From a virus: 37,890 nt of DNA. This document shows positions 7,833-15,769 of the stretch, one piece after another. Numbering within the stretch: the stretch's first letter is position 1; the number at the start of each line of letters is the position of its first letter. The translations under genes and the position numbers were made by a program. The notes beneath the pieces were generated by a model, which was not told the origin of the DNA, searched no databases, and saw nothing but the letters and a program-made list of their open reading frames with translations. The stretch covers positions 1-37,890 of the IMG/VR virus record IMGVR_UViG_3300030098_006281. One strand, 5' to 3'.

Positions 7833-8570
7833 ATGTGTGGACCAGGTATAGAAATGTTTGAAGATTGGGAAGATGATATAAAAATGAGTAAACTTATTTT
7901 GGGTGATGGATTACTTGGTAGTGCATTACTTATGAAAACAAAATGGAATCACATTAGTAGATCAGGTAGTGGTATTGATTTTACAAAACCAGAAACTTAT
8001 GAATATTTAATTGATACTTTTGATGTTATAGTGAATTGTATAGCACATACAGATACATATGATAAAGATAGACAAAAACATTGGGATGTAAATTATAAAG
8101 GTGTTATAGATTTAGTAGATATTTGTAATAAGTATAATAAAAAATTAGTACATATATCTACAGATTATATTTATGCGAATAGTAAGGAAGAAGCTTCTGA
8201 AGAAGATGTACCTGTACATTGTGAAAATTGGTATGGTTATACTAAATTATTAGGTGATAGTTATGTCCAAGCTAAATCAGATAATTACTTAGTTATAAGA
8301 TGTGGTCATAAAAAAGAACCATTTACATATGATAAGGCTTGGTTAAATCAAGTTGGTAATTTTGATTATGTTTCTGTTATATCAGATTTGATAGTTCAAC
8401 TTATAGAAAAAGATTGTAGTGGTGTTTATAACGTAGGTACAAAGAAAAAAACTATGTATGATTTAGCTAAAAAAACTAAATCAGATGTTAGTTGTGATGT
8501 GTATTTACATCCACAGATTCCAAAAAATATTTCTATGAATTTAGAAAAATTAAATGAGGTTATAAAATGA
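7833..8570 (+). CDS. dTDP-4-dehydrorhamnose reductase-like SDR (RmlD-like)
   Basis: A 245-residue short-chain dehydrogenase with LILGDGLLGSALL (GxxGxxG cofactor loop), HISTDYIYA (catalytic Ser/Thr) and YGYTK (YxxxK). These fit RmlD-type reductases that form dTDP-L-rhamnose. It is shorter than typical RmlD (about 290), lacking part of the substrate domain. The 17 residues before the in-frame ATG at 7884 (MCGPGIEMFEDWEDDIK) do not look like the fold. I kept the first ATG because GAGAGG lies upstream, but 7884 is possible. It overlaps the RmlB gene by 4 bp (ATGA). Confidence 0.72.
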   Translation: MCGPGIEMFEDWEDDIKMSKLILGDGLLGSALLMKTKWNHISRSGSGIDFTKPETYEYLIDTFDVIVNCIAHTDTYDKDRQKHWDVNYKGVIDLVDICNKYNKKLVHISTDYIYANSKEEASEEDVPVHCENWYGYTKLLGDSYVQAKSDNYLVIRCGHKKEPFTYDKAWLNQVGNFDYVSVISDLIVQLIEKDCSGVYNVGTKKKTMYDLAKKTKSDVSCDVYLHPQIPKNISMNLEKLNEVIK

Positions 8571-9505
8571 AAATATTAGTTACTGGTGGTAGTGGTTTTA
8601 TAGGTAAGAATTATATTTTAAAAAGATTGGATGAGTATCCAGATGATGTTATTTTAAATGTTGATAAATTAACTTATGCAAGTAATAAGGAAGATATAGT
8701 TGATGAAAGATATGAACATAAGAAGATTGATATTTGTTCTAAAAGAATTTCAAAGGTAATATCAGATTTTAAACCAGATTCTATTGTACATTTTGCAGCT
8801 GAATCACATGTAGATAATTCAATAGATGATCCAAGTGATTTTATAAAAACTAATGTTGTTGGTACTTTTAATTTATTGAAAAATAGTCTTGAATATTATA
8901 AAAATAATAAAAAGTTTAGATTTCTTCATGTATCTACGGATGAGGTTTATGGTAGTTTAGGGGAGACTGGTAAATTTAAAGAGACAACATCTTATGATCC
9001 TAAATCACCTTATTCTGCAGCTAAAGCTTCATCTGATCATTTAGTGAGAGCTTATTGTCATACTTATGGATTTCCTGGTATGATTACAAATTGTTCTAAT
9101 AATTATGGTCCTTATCAACATAAAGAAAAATTTATACCTAAAATTATTTCAAAGATGAGATATGGTGGTATAATTCCAGTATATGGTGATGGAAAAAATG
9201 TACGTGATTGGTTATATGTTGAAGATCATTGTGATGCTCTTAACATTGTTTTAGATAAAGGTAAGATTGGTGAGACATATAATATTGGTGGTGATTGTGA
9301 GATGGAAAATAATGAAATACTTGCTGAAGTATCAAGAACTATTGGTGTTGGAAAATACTTGATGTCATATGTCACGGATAGATTAGGTCATGATTTTAGA
9401 TATGCAATTGATCATTCTAAAATTACAAAAGAATTAGGTTGGAAACCAAAAACAAAATTTAAAGATGGAATTAAAAAAACAGTGGAGTGGTATTTAAATG
9501 AGTAA
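8567..9505 (+). CDS. dTDP-glucose 4,6-dehydratase (RmlB-like)
   Basis: A 312-residue extended SDR that converts dTDP-glucose to dTDP-4-keto-6-deoxyglucose. The NAD loop TGGSGFIG is at the N-terminus, followed by FAAESHVDNSID, STDEVYGSLGE (catalytic Asp-Glu), YSAAKASSDH (YxxxK) and NNYGPYQHKEKFIP, all characteristic of RfbB/RmlB. The C-terminus has DWLYVEDHCDA. It forms a pair with the reductase upstream, and an RmlC homologue is at 34089. An RmlA thymidylyltransferase is not in this window and would come from host or elsewhere. It overlaps the next gene by 8 bp. Confidence 0.92.
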   Translation: MKILVTGGSGFIGKNYILKRLDEYPDDVILNVDKLTYASNKEDIVDERYEHKKIDICSKRISKVISDFKPDSIVHFAAESHVDNSIDDPSDFIKTNVVGTFNLLKNSLEYYKNNKKFRFLHVSTDEVYGSLGETGKFKETTSYDPKSPYSAAKASSDHLVRAYCHTYGFPGMITNCSNNYGPYQHKEKFIPKIISKMRYGGIIPVYGDGKNVRDWLYVEDHCDALNIVLDKGKIGETYNIGGDCEMENNEILAEVSRTIGVGKYLMSYVTDRLGHDFRYAIDHSKITKELGWKPKTKFKDGIKKTVEWYLNE

Positions 9506-9851
9506 TTATATAGAAAATAGACCTTGGGGTTCATTTGAAAATTTACTTGATGAAGAATATTGTAAAGTAAAAAGGATAATTGTAAAACCAGGACAAAGAT
9601 TGAGTTACCAATATCATTATAAAAGAGATGAGTGTTGGGTTATAGTTCAAGGTAAAGCTACTGTCACATTGGATGATAAAGTTTTTACATATTTAGAAGG
9701 TGAAGTAGTTCAAATAGAATATGGAACAAAACATAGAGTTCAGAATGAACAAGAAGAAGATTTAATATTCATAGAAACACAAACAGGAACATACTTCGGT
9801 GAAGATGATATTGTCAGAATCGAGGATGACTACGGGAGAAATAAAAAATGA
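9498..9851 (+). CDS. Cupin, mannose-6-phosphate isomerase type II-like
   Basis: A 117-residue single cupin resembling the C-terminal domain of bifunctional ManC/type II phosphomannose isomerases. It starts with RPWGSFENLL, then KVKRIIVKPGQRLSYQYHYKRDE, with the metal-binding His-x-His-like pair replaced by QYHYKRDECW. It continues with GKATVTLDDK and GTKHRVQNE. This fragment isomerises fructose-6-phosphate and mannose-6-phosphate in full enzymes. As a free-standing domain its activity is inferred. It would feed GDP-mannose for the Gmd gene at 27509. It overlaps RmlB (8 bp) and GroES (4 bp). Confidence 0.78.
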   Translation: MSNYIENRPWGSFENLLDEEYCKVKRIIVKPGQRLSYQYHYKRDECWVIVQGKATVTLDDKVFTYLEGEVVQIEYGTKHRVQNEQEEDLIFIETQTGTYFGEDDIVRIEDDYGRNKK

Positions 9852-10162
9852 GATTAAGACCAGTAAATGACAAAATAGTTGTAAAAGAAAAACAAAAAGA
9901 AGATGATAATATTACATCGGGTGGTATAATTTTACCAGATACTGCACATGATGGTTCGTTAGTTGAAGGTGAAGTTGTAGCAGCTGGTAATGGAATGTAT
10001 TCTTCTAATGGAACACTTATTCCAGTTGTAGTTGAGGTTGGAGATAAAATTCTATATAGTAAAAATACACATAAAAGTGAACATAAAATTGATGGTGAAG
10101 AATATATCATAATGAGTGTAAATGAAGTAATGTCAGTAATTGAGGATAAAAATGAAAATTAA
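9848..10162 (+). CDS. groES: GroES-like co-chaperonin
   Basis: A 104-residue homologue of the GroEL lid, comparable in role to T4 gp31. Residues 1-12 (MRLRPVNDKIVV) match the GroES beta-strand start. The mobile loop is DNITSGGIILPD (about 20-31), which would contact the host chaperonin. GEVVAAGNGMY and VEVGDKILYSKNTH complete the barrel. No GroEL is in the window. Phage versions allow host GroEL to fold large capsid proteins, so the same job is likely here. Its start overlaps the preceding gene by 4 bp and its end overlaps the next cupin by 11 bp. Confidence 0.93.
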   Translation: MRLRPVNDKIVVKEKQKEDDNITSGGIILPDTAHDGSLVEGEVVAAGNGMYSSNGTLIPVVVEVGDKILYSKNTHKSEHKIDGEEYIIMSVNEVMSVIEDKNEN

Positions 10163-10481
10163 ATTAGACAAAACAGATAGTAAAGTAATACACTCAAATG
10201 AAACATATAATGTGATAGACAATACATTTTTAAATGGATTGATAGTATCAAAAACAGAGTTACATCCAGGTAAAGAAACTGGTGGTCACAATCATAGTGG
10301 ACAGGAAGAAGTTTACATTTTCACCAATGGTAATGGTAGAATGGTTGTCGGTACTAAAACATATAATGTTAGTACCGGTGATATAGTATTAATACCAGAT
10401 GGTGATTTTCATAAAGTATGGAATGAAGGTGAAGATGATTTAATTTTCACTTGTGTATTTGATGGGGGGAGAAATCATTAA
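10152..10481 (+). CDS. Cupin-domain protein
   Basis: A 109-residue single-domain cupin. I place the start at ATG 10152, with GAGG at 10142-10145, rather than the TTG at 10140. It shows HPGKETGGHNHSGQEEVYIF (metal His pair and Glu) and GDIVLIPDGDFHKVWNEG (fourth His), the two conserved cupin boxes. It could be a sugar isomerase or epimerase relative acting on nucleotide-sugar intermediates in the neighbouring pathway, but the substrate is not visible. It overlaps GroES by 11 bp, and its 3' end contains the likely Shine-Dalgarno of the methyltransferase. Confidence 0.75.
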   Translation: MKIKLDKTDSKVIHSNETYNVIDNTFLNGLIVSKTELHPGKETGGHNHSGQEEVYIFTNGNGRMVVGTKTYNVSTGDIVLIPDGDFHKVWNEGEDDLIFTCVFDGGRNH

Positions 10482-11280
10482 TAAAATAATAAATCAAGAA
10501 TGTATAGAAGGACTAAAACAACTTGAAGAAAATTCAGTTGACTTATGTGTAACATCACCACCATACAATGTTGGTATAGAATATGAATCTTGGGATGACA
10601 ATATGCCTATGGATAAATATCTTCAATTCGCAAAGGATTGGTTGACAGAAGTTTATAGGGTATTGAAACCGGATGGTAGAATAGCCGTCAACATTCCTTA
10701 TGAGGTGAATATGAAAAAGTTGGGTGGACATAACAGAATGTTGATTCAGTCAGAGTATCATCAAATAATGAAAGAGATAGGTTACGGATTTGCTGGTATT
10801 GTAGACTTGGATGAGAAAGCTCCACAGAAAGTTAAGTTTAGTGCTTGGGGTAGTTGGTTATCAGCTTCAGCTCCATATATGCACAATCCAAAAGAGTGTA
10901 TTTTATTAGGTTTCAAAGACCAATGGAAGAAACTTGAGAAGGGTGAGAGTTGGTATGATGGTAGTGAGGAAAGTAAAAAAGAGTTTATGGAATATGTGTC
11001 AGGTATGTGGGGTTACTTTGCAGAAACAAGAGGTATGACAGATGCAAACTTTAGCTTGGATATTCCAGACAAGGCAATTAAGTTTATGACATATAAAGAT
11101 GATTTAGTATTGGATCCATTTATGGGTAGTGGTACTACTGCAGTATCTTGTATTAATTTAGATAGAAGATATATCGGTTTTGAAATAAGTCAAAAATATC
11201 ATAAAATAGCAACTGATAGAGTTAATAAAGTACTATCTAAAAAATTAACAACAGAAAAAGCTAGTGATTTCTGGAGTTGA
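10462..11280 (+). CDS. DNA methyltransferase, N4-cytosine/N6-adenine type
   Basis: A 272-residue SAM-dependent DNA methyltransferase of the beta class. The catalytic motif SPPYN (motif IV, about residue 30) precedes the SAM-binding DPFMGSGTTA (motif I, about residue 220). YIGFEIS follows near the C-terminus. It methylates a base to protect phage DNA or alter recognition. The start is uncertain. ATG 10462 is in frame, but GGGGGGAG at 10464-10471 ends 5 bp before ATT 10477 (IINKIINQE), and typical relatives begin near there. It is followed by the only large intergenic gap, with terminator-like and promoter sequences. Confidence 0.9.
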   Translation: MGGEIINKIINQECIEGLKQLEENSVDLCVTSPPYNVGIEYESWDDNMPMDKYLQFAKDWLTEVYRVLKPDGRIAVNIPYEVNMKKLGGHNRMLIQSEYHQIMKEIGYGFAGIVDLDEKAPQKVKFSAWGSWLSASAPYMHNPKECILLGFKDQWKKLEKGESWYDGSEESKKEFMEYVSGMWGYFAETRGMTDANFSLDIPDKAIKFMTYKDDLVLDPFMGSGTTAVSCINLDRRYIGFEISQKYHKIATDRVNKVLSKKLTTEKASDFWS

Positions 11281-11308
11281 TAAAAAAATAATTTAGATGA
11301 TTATTTTG

Positions 11309-11332
11309 AAAAAATTTTCGGTCAAATTTTTT
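11309..11332 (+). terminator. AT-only hairpin, terminator-like
   Basis: In the 128-bp gap after the methyltransferase, AAAAAATTT (11309-11317) and AAATTTTTT (11324-11332) are perfect inverted repeats around the loop TCGGTC. The stem has 9 A-T pairs, and the 3' arm ends in six T. It could act as a weak intrinsic terminator between operons. The stem has no G-C pair, so its strength is doubtful and chance in AT-rich DNA is possible. Confidence 0.35.
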
Positions 11333-11352
11333 GTCTATATAGAAAAAAAAGC

Positions 11353-11382
11353 TTGACTTCAATAGTAAAAAGTTTGTATATT
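11353..11382 (+). promoter_or_regulatory. Promoter for sliding clamp operon
   Basis: TTGACT (11353-11358) and TATATT (11377-11382) with an 18-bp spacer. The sequence is near-identical to the polymerase promoter. Transcription should start near 11389, leaving a 20-nt leader with AGGAG (11398-11402) 6 bp before the clamp ATG. Duplication of the whole block including the spacer suggests a dedicated promoter class for replication genes. Confidence 0.75.
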
Positions 11383-11408
11383 AATATATAATTCAATAGG
11401 AGAATAAG

Positions 11409-12128
11409 ATGCAAAAAACAAAGTTAAATAGATTTATACAGAAGTATAATTTAAATGGGAATGTAAATAGTGTTAAATGGTCTGCGAAAGATAATTCATT
11501 GTCTACTTCATTTGTAACTTCTGATAAGTCTTTGATGGGAAATGTCACTGTTGACAATTTCCAGTTTGATGATGGTGATGTTGGAGTTTATACAACAGAT
11601 CAATTGGTAAAACTATTAAATGTGTTGGGTGAAGATGTGACTATGGATGTTTCAAGGTTTGGTGACAAAGCTGTTACTTTAAAAGTGAAGAATGGTGTAG
11701 TTTCTATAGATTACACACTTTCTGACCTTTCAGTTATACCTGATCCACCAACATTAAAAAGATTACCAGATTTTCAAACTCAAATAAAAGTAGATTCAAG
11801 TTTTATTGATACTTTTATTAAAGGTAAATCTGCATTGTCAGAAGCCGAAACATTTACAGTTGTGAATGGTAATACAGGTCCTCAAGTTGTTATTGGATAT
11901 GCTTCTACTAATACTAATAGGGTAAATATTCCTGTGGAAACTACATCTAATGGATTGACAGATAATGTTTCTTTCAATGCTAATTTATTCAGAGATGTAT
12001 TATCTGCTAATAAAGAATGTACATCAGCGACACTTGAAGTTTCAAATGAAGGATTGGCGAGAATTAATTTCAAAGTTGATGATTATAGTTCTGAATATTT
12101 TATTGTAGCAACTCAAGGAGTTGATTAA
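11409..12128 (+). CDS. DNA polymerase sliding clamp (gp45-like)
   Basis: A 239-residue protein that fits the T4 gp45 clamp (228) in size and in position next to the clamp loader. It has the alternating hydrophobic strand pattern expected of a clamp, with MGNVTVDNFQFDDGDVGVYTTDQLVKLLNVLGEDVTMDV in the first half. FNANLFRDVLSANKECTSATLEVSNEGLARINFKVDD resembles the final clamp domain. As a trimeric ring it would hold the polymerase on DNA. The start has AGGAG at good spacing. Its TAA overlaps the loader ATG in TAATG. Confidence 0.85.
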   Translation: MQKTKLNRFIQKYNLNGNVNSVKWSAKDNSLSTSFVTSDKSLMGNVTVDNFQFDDGDVGVYTTDQLVKLLNVLGEDVTMDVSRFGDKAVTLKVKNGVVSIDYTLSDLSVIPDPPTLKRLPDFQTQIKVDSSFIDTFIKGKSALSEAETFTVVNGNTGPQVVIGYASTNTNRVNIPVETTSNGLTDNVSFNANLFRDVLSANKECTSATLEVSNEGLARINFKVDDYSSEYFIVATQGVD

Positions 12129-13036
12129 TGTCTGAACACTCTTTATGGGTAGAGAAATATAGACCAACTGACTTAACAACTTATATTGGTAATGAGCATC
12201 TTAAAAGTAAAGTGAGTGTATATCTTGAATCGGAGGATGTACCTCACTTATTACTTTATGGAAAAGCTGGTACTGGTAAAACAACATTAGCTAAGATTGT
12301 TACTAATAATATAGATTGTGATTATTTGTATATAAATGCAAGTGATGAGAATAATGTGGATAATGTTAGAACAAAGATTAAGAATTTTGCTTCATCTGTA
12401 GGTTTTAAATCATTGAAGGTTATCATTCTTGATGAGGCAGATTTCTTAACACCTAATGCTCAAGCCGCGTTGAGAAACCTAATGGAAACATTCTCAAAAC
12501 ATACAAGATTTATTTTGACTTGTAATTACGTAGAAAGAATCATAGACCCAATCCAATCAAGATGTCAATCATTTAAAATTGTCCCACCTTCAAAGAAAGA
12601 GGTTGCACAACATATGGTAAATATTCTTGACAAGGAAGGTTGTTTATATAAATTAAATGATATTGCTATGATTGTAACCGCTGGTTATCCAGATATCCGA
12701 AGAGTGATTAATTCAGCTCAGAGACAAGTTGTTGATGGTAAGTTGAAGGTAGATGTTCTATCTGTAATTCAAAATGATTATAAAATACAATTAGTAGAGA
12801 TGTTGTCTAACGGAGCTAAATTTAATGATATGAGGAAACTAATTGCAGATAATTCAGTAAGCGATTATTCAGATTTGTATAGATTGTTATATGATGAGGT
12901 GTTCACATACGCTAGTGGTAAAGAAGCTGAATGTATACTTGCAATTGCAGAAGCTCAGTATCAAGATGTACATGTTGTAGATAAAGAGATTAATTTTATG
13001 TCTACAATAGTTAAATTGAAAAGGATAATTAAATGA
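12128..13036 (+). CDS. Clamp loader ATPase subunit (gp44/RFC small subunit-like)
   Basis: A 302-residue AAA+ ATPase that opens the clamp and loads it on primed DNA. WVEKYRP at the N-terminus is the RFC box. Walker A is GKAGTGKTTLA (residues 45-55), Walker B is IILDEAD (99-105), and the arginine-finger SRC is at 144-146. TCNYVERIIDP matches sensor 1. The length matches T4 gp44 (319). The partner small subunit is likely the product at 13741. The gene immediately follows the clamp and overlaps the next by 4 bp. Confidence 0.95.
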   Translation: MSEHSLWVEKYRPTDLTTYIGNEHLKSKVSVYLESEDVPHLLLYGKAGTGKTTLAKIVTNNIDCDYLYINASDENNVDNVRTKIKNFASSVGFKSLKVIILDEADFLTPNAQAALRNLMETFSKHTRFILTCNYVERIIDPIQSRCQSFKIVPPSKKEVAQHMVNILDKEGCLYKLNDIAMIVTAGYPDIRRVINSAQRQVVDGKLKVDVLSVIQNDYKIQLVEMLSNGAKFNDMRKLIADNSVSDYSDLYRLLYDEVFTYASGKEAECILAIAEAQYQDVHVVDKEINFMSTIVKLKRIIK

Positions 13037-13239
13037 AAACATTTTTAGTAGAAAATAGAAGAAGAGGTGTGACAATAAAAGTAACAATAAATCAGCCACC
13101 CTATGAAAATGAAAATATTCTATATAAAACAGGATGGAAAGAAAAAGATTGTACTATAACTGAAGTTTATAATGGTTATGATGATGAAGTTAGAGATCCA
13201 TCCGTGATAGATACTATAGATATTGAAGGAGAAGAATAA
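13033..13239 (+). CDS. Small hypothetical protein
   Basis: A 68-residue protein of unknown family. It has a basic N-terminus (VENRRRGVTIKVT) and an acidic C-terminus. It lies between clamp loader genes with ATGA overlap at the start and 1-bp overlap at the end, so it is almost certainly translated. No motif allows a function. Confidence 0.6.
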   Translation: MKTFLVENRRRGVTIKVTINQPPYENENILYKTGWKEKDCTITEVYNGYDDEVRDPSVIDTIDIEGEE

Positions 13240-13496
13240 TGACAGTAGTAAAAGGTAATTTTGGTGGAGACGGTGGTCCTCCAACATTAGATAATATAGA
13301 TTTAACACATGCTAAAGATATAGTATGTGAAGAATGTGGTGGTAAGGGATTTAAATCAACAATGATGTTAAAAAAATTATCAGCTTTAGTTTCACCAACT
13401 GGACAAGAAGCAATAATACCTATACAAGCATTTGGTTGTGACTCTTGTGGTCATATTAACAAAGAGTTTCAAGAAGCAGATATAAAACAAGCTTAA
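13239..13496 (+). CDS. Zinc-ribbon protein, unknown function
   Basis: An 85-residue protein with Cys30-x2-Cys33 (CEECGGKGF) and Cys67-x2-Cys70 (CDSCGH), which would bind one zinc ion. The acidic C-terminus and the location between clamp loader genes hint at a transcription or replication helper. This is inference only. It overlaps both neighbours by 1 bp. Confidence 0.68.
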   Translation: MTVVKGNFGGDGGPPTLDNIDLTHAKDIVCEECGGKGFKSTMMLKKLSALVSPTGQEAIIPIQAFGCDSCGHINKEFQEADIKQA

Positions 13497-13744
13497 TGCC
13501 TTTCTATACCTTTAAGTGTCCCAATTGTAATAAAGAAAAAGAAATATTACAGAAGATGAATTCGTCTAATCCGAAGTGTGGAGATTGTGCAGAATGTGGT
13601 TGTAATAGAGCAGATGGAACTTGTGGATGTGAAGGAAAGATGAAAACTTTTGAAATGGAAAGAGTTTTTTCAAATGTAGGTAAACCACAATTCAAAGGTA
13701 GTGGTTTTTATGAAACTGATTATAAAACAAAGGATAAACCATGA
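13496..13744 (+). CDS. FmdB-family zinc-ribbon protein with extra cysteine cluster
   Basis: An 82-residue protein. The N-terminal MPFYTFKCPNC and C-terminal GKPQFKGSGFYETDY are both hallmarks of the FmdB putative regulatory family. Between them lies a run of further cysteines at residues 28, 31, 34, 36, 43 and 45, giving eight in all with Cys8 and Cys11. That is more than one zinc site needs, suggesting two sites or a metal-sensing role. The molecular function of FmdB proteins is not settled. It overlaps the downstream gp62-like gene by 4 bp. Confidence 0.83.
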   Translation: MPFYTFKCPNCNKEKEILQKMNSSNPKCGDCAECGCNRADGTCGCEGKMKTFEMERVFSNVGKPQFKGSGFYETDYKTKDKP

Positions 13745-14160
13745 CGATTATAGATTGGATGAATCAAGTTTTGGTTCACAAAAAGCCTTGGGATTCATTT
13801 TCCGAATCGGATAAGAAAACATTTAGTCCTTTTATATTAAATAGATTTCTTTCAATGGATATTGAATTTATTGAAATTGTAAATATGTTTCAGAAGTATT
13901 CGGTGGGTATGTTAGAAAATAAAGATATTTATGAATTTTATAGAAGATTACTTCCAAAAGGTAAAAGATTCAACAAATATATTAAAGGAAAGAAATCTAA
14001 AAAATATGATCCAGAATTAATTAGTTTATTGTGTAATCACTACAAAGAGGGAAAAAATAATATTATAGATTACATAGATCTTATAGAGAAAGAAGAATTA
14101 AAAGAAATATTAGAAATGTATGGAACAAATGAAAAAACAATAAAAAGGTTATTAAAATGA
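13741..14160 (+). CDS. Clamp loader small subunit (gp62-like)
   Basis: A 139-residue protein similar in layout to T4 gp62 (187) and its cyanophage relatives. The features are SPFILNRFLSMD (about residues 30-41), the basic LLPKGKRFNKYIKGKK (about 69-84) and a C-terminal helix ending in GTNEKTIKRLLK. It has no ATPase motif, which is expected, as gp62 is the structural collar subunit of the loader with gp44. In T4 it lies directly after gp44; here three small genes are interposed. Its start overlaps the FmdB stop. Confidence 0.75.
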   Translation: MTIIDWMNQVLVHKKPWDSFSESDKKTFSPFILNRFLSMDIEFIEIVNMFQKYSVGMLENKDIYEFYRRLLPKGKRFNKYIKGKKSKKYDPELISLLCNHYKEGKNNIIDYIDLIEKEELKEILEMYGTNEKTIKRLLK

Positions 14161-14537
14161 AAATAAATGAAAAAGAAGTATCATCTCCTGAATCTGGTTA
14201 TGTAGATGCTATTGATTATATAGAAAAAAACTATCCAGAAACTGCTAGAGAATTTAGAAGTTTACAGGCTGAACAATATGCATTGTTCTGTAAAAAACAA
14301 ATGGATTATGGTCCAAGTAATATTGCTATGGGAACTGATTTAGCTACAACTGAACAAAAAAGATTGAGTAAAATTGGTCTTATAGTTAGGATAAATGATA
14401 AAGTTCAAAGATTGATAAATTTAGTTATTAAAAATAACAGAGAAGCACAAAATGAACCAACAATAGATGCTTTTAAAGATTTGGCTTGTTATGGGATAAT
14501 AGCTCAAATAGTTCAGAATGGTAAATGGGGTAAATAA
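14157..14537 (+). CDS. DUF1599/nucleotide-modification-associated-like protein
   Basis: A 126-residue protein containing KKQMDYGPSNI, IGLIVRINDKVQRLINL and a C-terminal DAFKDLACYGIIAQIVQNGKW. This pattern is typical of DUF1599/Nmad1-type small phage proteins, suspected to act in nucleotide metabolism or base modification. The residues NDK and D.F.DLA.YG recall the metal-binding helices of all-alpha NTP pyrophosphohydrolases. The family call is from memory of motifs, and the reaction is unknown. It overlaps the previous gene by 4 bp. Confidence 0.7.
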   Translation: MKINEKEVSSPESGYVDAIDYIEKNYPETAREFRSLQAEQYALFCKKQMDYGPSNIAMGTDLATTEQKRLSKIGLIVRINDKVQRLINLVIKNNREAQNEPTIDAFKDLACYGIIAQIVQNGKWGK

Positions 14538-15398
14538 TTGAAAAGAATATCATATAGTCAAATATCAATGTTTAGTGAGTGTCCTCAAAGATGGAAACTT
14601 AATTATGTTGATGAACTTAGAATATCAGAATCAAATATACATTTGATATTTGGAACGGCTATGCATGAGACTTTACAAAAATATCTTGATGTTCTTTATA
14701 ATTTTACGGCTAAACGTGCTGATAGTATTGGTTTAGATAGGGTTCTTCGTGAGAAAATGGTAGAAGGATTTAAATATGCAGAAGAACAAGATGGTAAAGC
14801 ACCTTGTACTAAAGAAGAATTACAAGAATTTTATGAAGATGGACTACTTATTATTGACTTTATTAAAAAGAAAAGGAACATGTATTTTGGAAAAAGAAAC
14901 TATGAGCTCATAGGTTGTGAAGTTCCAATTGAAGTAGATTTAAAAAATAATATAAAAATGGTAGGATATTTAGATGTAGTTTTAAGACATAAACCTACTA
15001 ATGTTATTACAATAATGGATATAAAAACATCCACAAAAGGTTGGAACAAGTGGATGAAAAAAGATGAAAACAAAACACAACAATTATTATTATATAAACA
15101 ATTCTATGCTAAACAATACAATCATCCAATAGATAAAATTGAAGTAGAATATTTCATAGTGAAAAGAAAACTATATGAAAATGTTGATTGGCCACAGAAA
15201 AGAGTACAACAATGGGCACCTGCTAGTGGTAAAATTAGTATGAATAGGGTTGCTAAAAGATTGGATACATTTATCAATGAGGCATTTGATGAAAATGGTA
15301 AGTATGATGCTGATGACTTATATCCAACACCAAGTAAGAAAGCTTGTAGGTTTTGTGAATTTAACCAAACGGAATATTGTAATGTTGGGATTAAATAG
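14538..15398 (+). CDS. PD-(D/E)XK nuclease, Cas4/RecB-like, with Fe-S cysteines
   Basis: A 286-residue nuclease with a TTG start and no gap after the previous gene. SYSQISMFSECPQRWKL opens the fold. GTAMHETL gives His43, GYLDVV gives Asp146 and DIKTS gives Asp161-x-Lys163, completing the PD-(D/E)XK site. Cys15 and C-terminal Cys270-x2-Cys273-x7-Cys281 resemble the [4Fe-4S] ligands of Cas4 and AddB nucleases. There is no CRISPR array or cas1 nearby, so it is a phage recombination or end-processing exonuclease, inferred to act in DNA repair. Confidence 0.9.
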   Translation: MKRISYSQISMFSECPQRWKLNYVDELRISESNIHLIFGTAMHETLQKYLDVLYNFTAKRADSIGLDRVLREKMVEGFKYAEEQDGKAPCTKEELQEFYEDGLLIIDFIKKKRNMYFGKRNYELIGCEVPIEVDLKNNIKMVGYLDVVLRHKPTNVITIMDIKTSTKGWNKWMKKDENKTQQLLLYKQFYAKQYNHPIDKIEVEYFIVKRKLYENVDWPQKRVQQWAPASGKISMNRVAKRLDTFINEAFDENGKYDADDLYPTPSKKACRFCEFNQTEYCNVGIK

Positions 15399-15400
15399 AT

Positions 15401-15769
15401 ATGATGCAAAATTATTATTCTATCAGGATTAATTTAAAAGAAGTTTTAGTTGACGAGAAAGTAGAAACTAAAATATTAAATAAATTAGAAGAATGTGCAA
15501 TATTAGCTCAAAATACTTTTAAAGTTATTTTTTATCATGATGGAATAAAAAGGAAAGATTCAGAAAAATTTGTAGATCGCAATTCTGAATTATTATCTAA
15601 ATTAAATTCGGAAATAACTAAAGATAAAATTAAATGTTGGTTTGTTATAGATAATGGTGTAAGATTAGGTCATGGTAGTTATAGATATCAATGGAAAGGT
15701 GATATAGTTGAAGGATTAGATCAATATATAAATCTAATCAATCATATGATTAAAAGGGATAAAAGATGA
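15401..15769 (+). CDS. Hypothetical protein
   Basis: A 122-residue protein with no recognised family. It has predicted alternating strands, with a repeated aromatic pattern near YRYQWKGDIVEGLDQYINLINHM. There is no signal peptide or membrane segment. The ATG is 2 bp after the nuclease stop, and its end overlaps the SLOG gene by 4 bp. Confidence 0.6.
   Translation: MMQNYYSIRINLKEVLVDEKVETKILNKLEECAILAQNTFKVIFYHDGIKRKDSEKFVDRNSELLSKLNSEITKDKIKCWFVIDNGVRLGHGSYRYQWKGDIVEGLDQYINLINHMIKRDKR

Noticed and set aside
14538-15398. Cas4 as part of a CRISPR system
   Set aside because: There are no direct-repeat arrays or other cas genes. Cas4/RecB-like nucleases are common in phages as recombination exonucleases.
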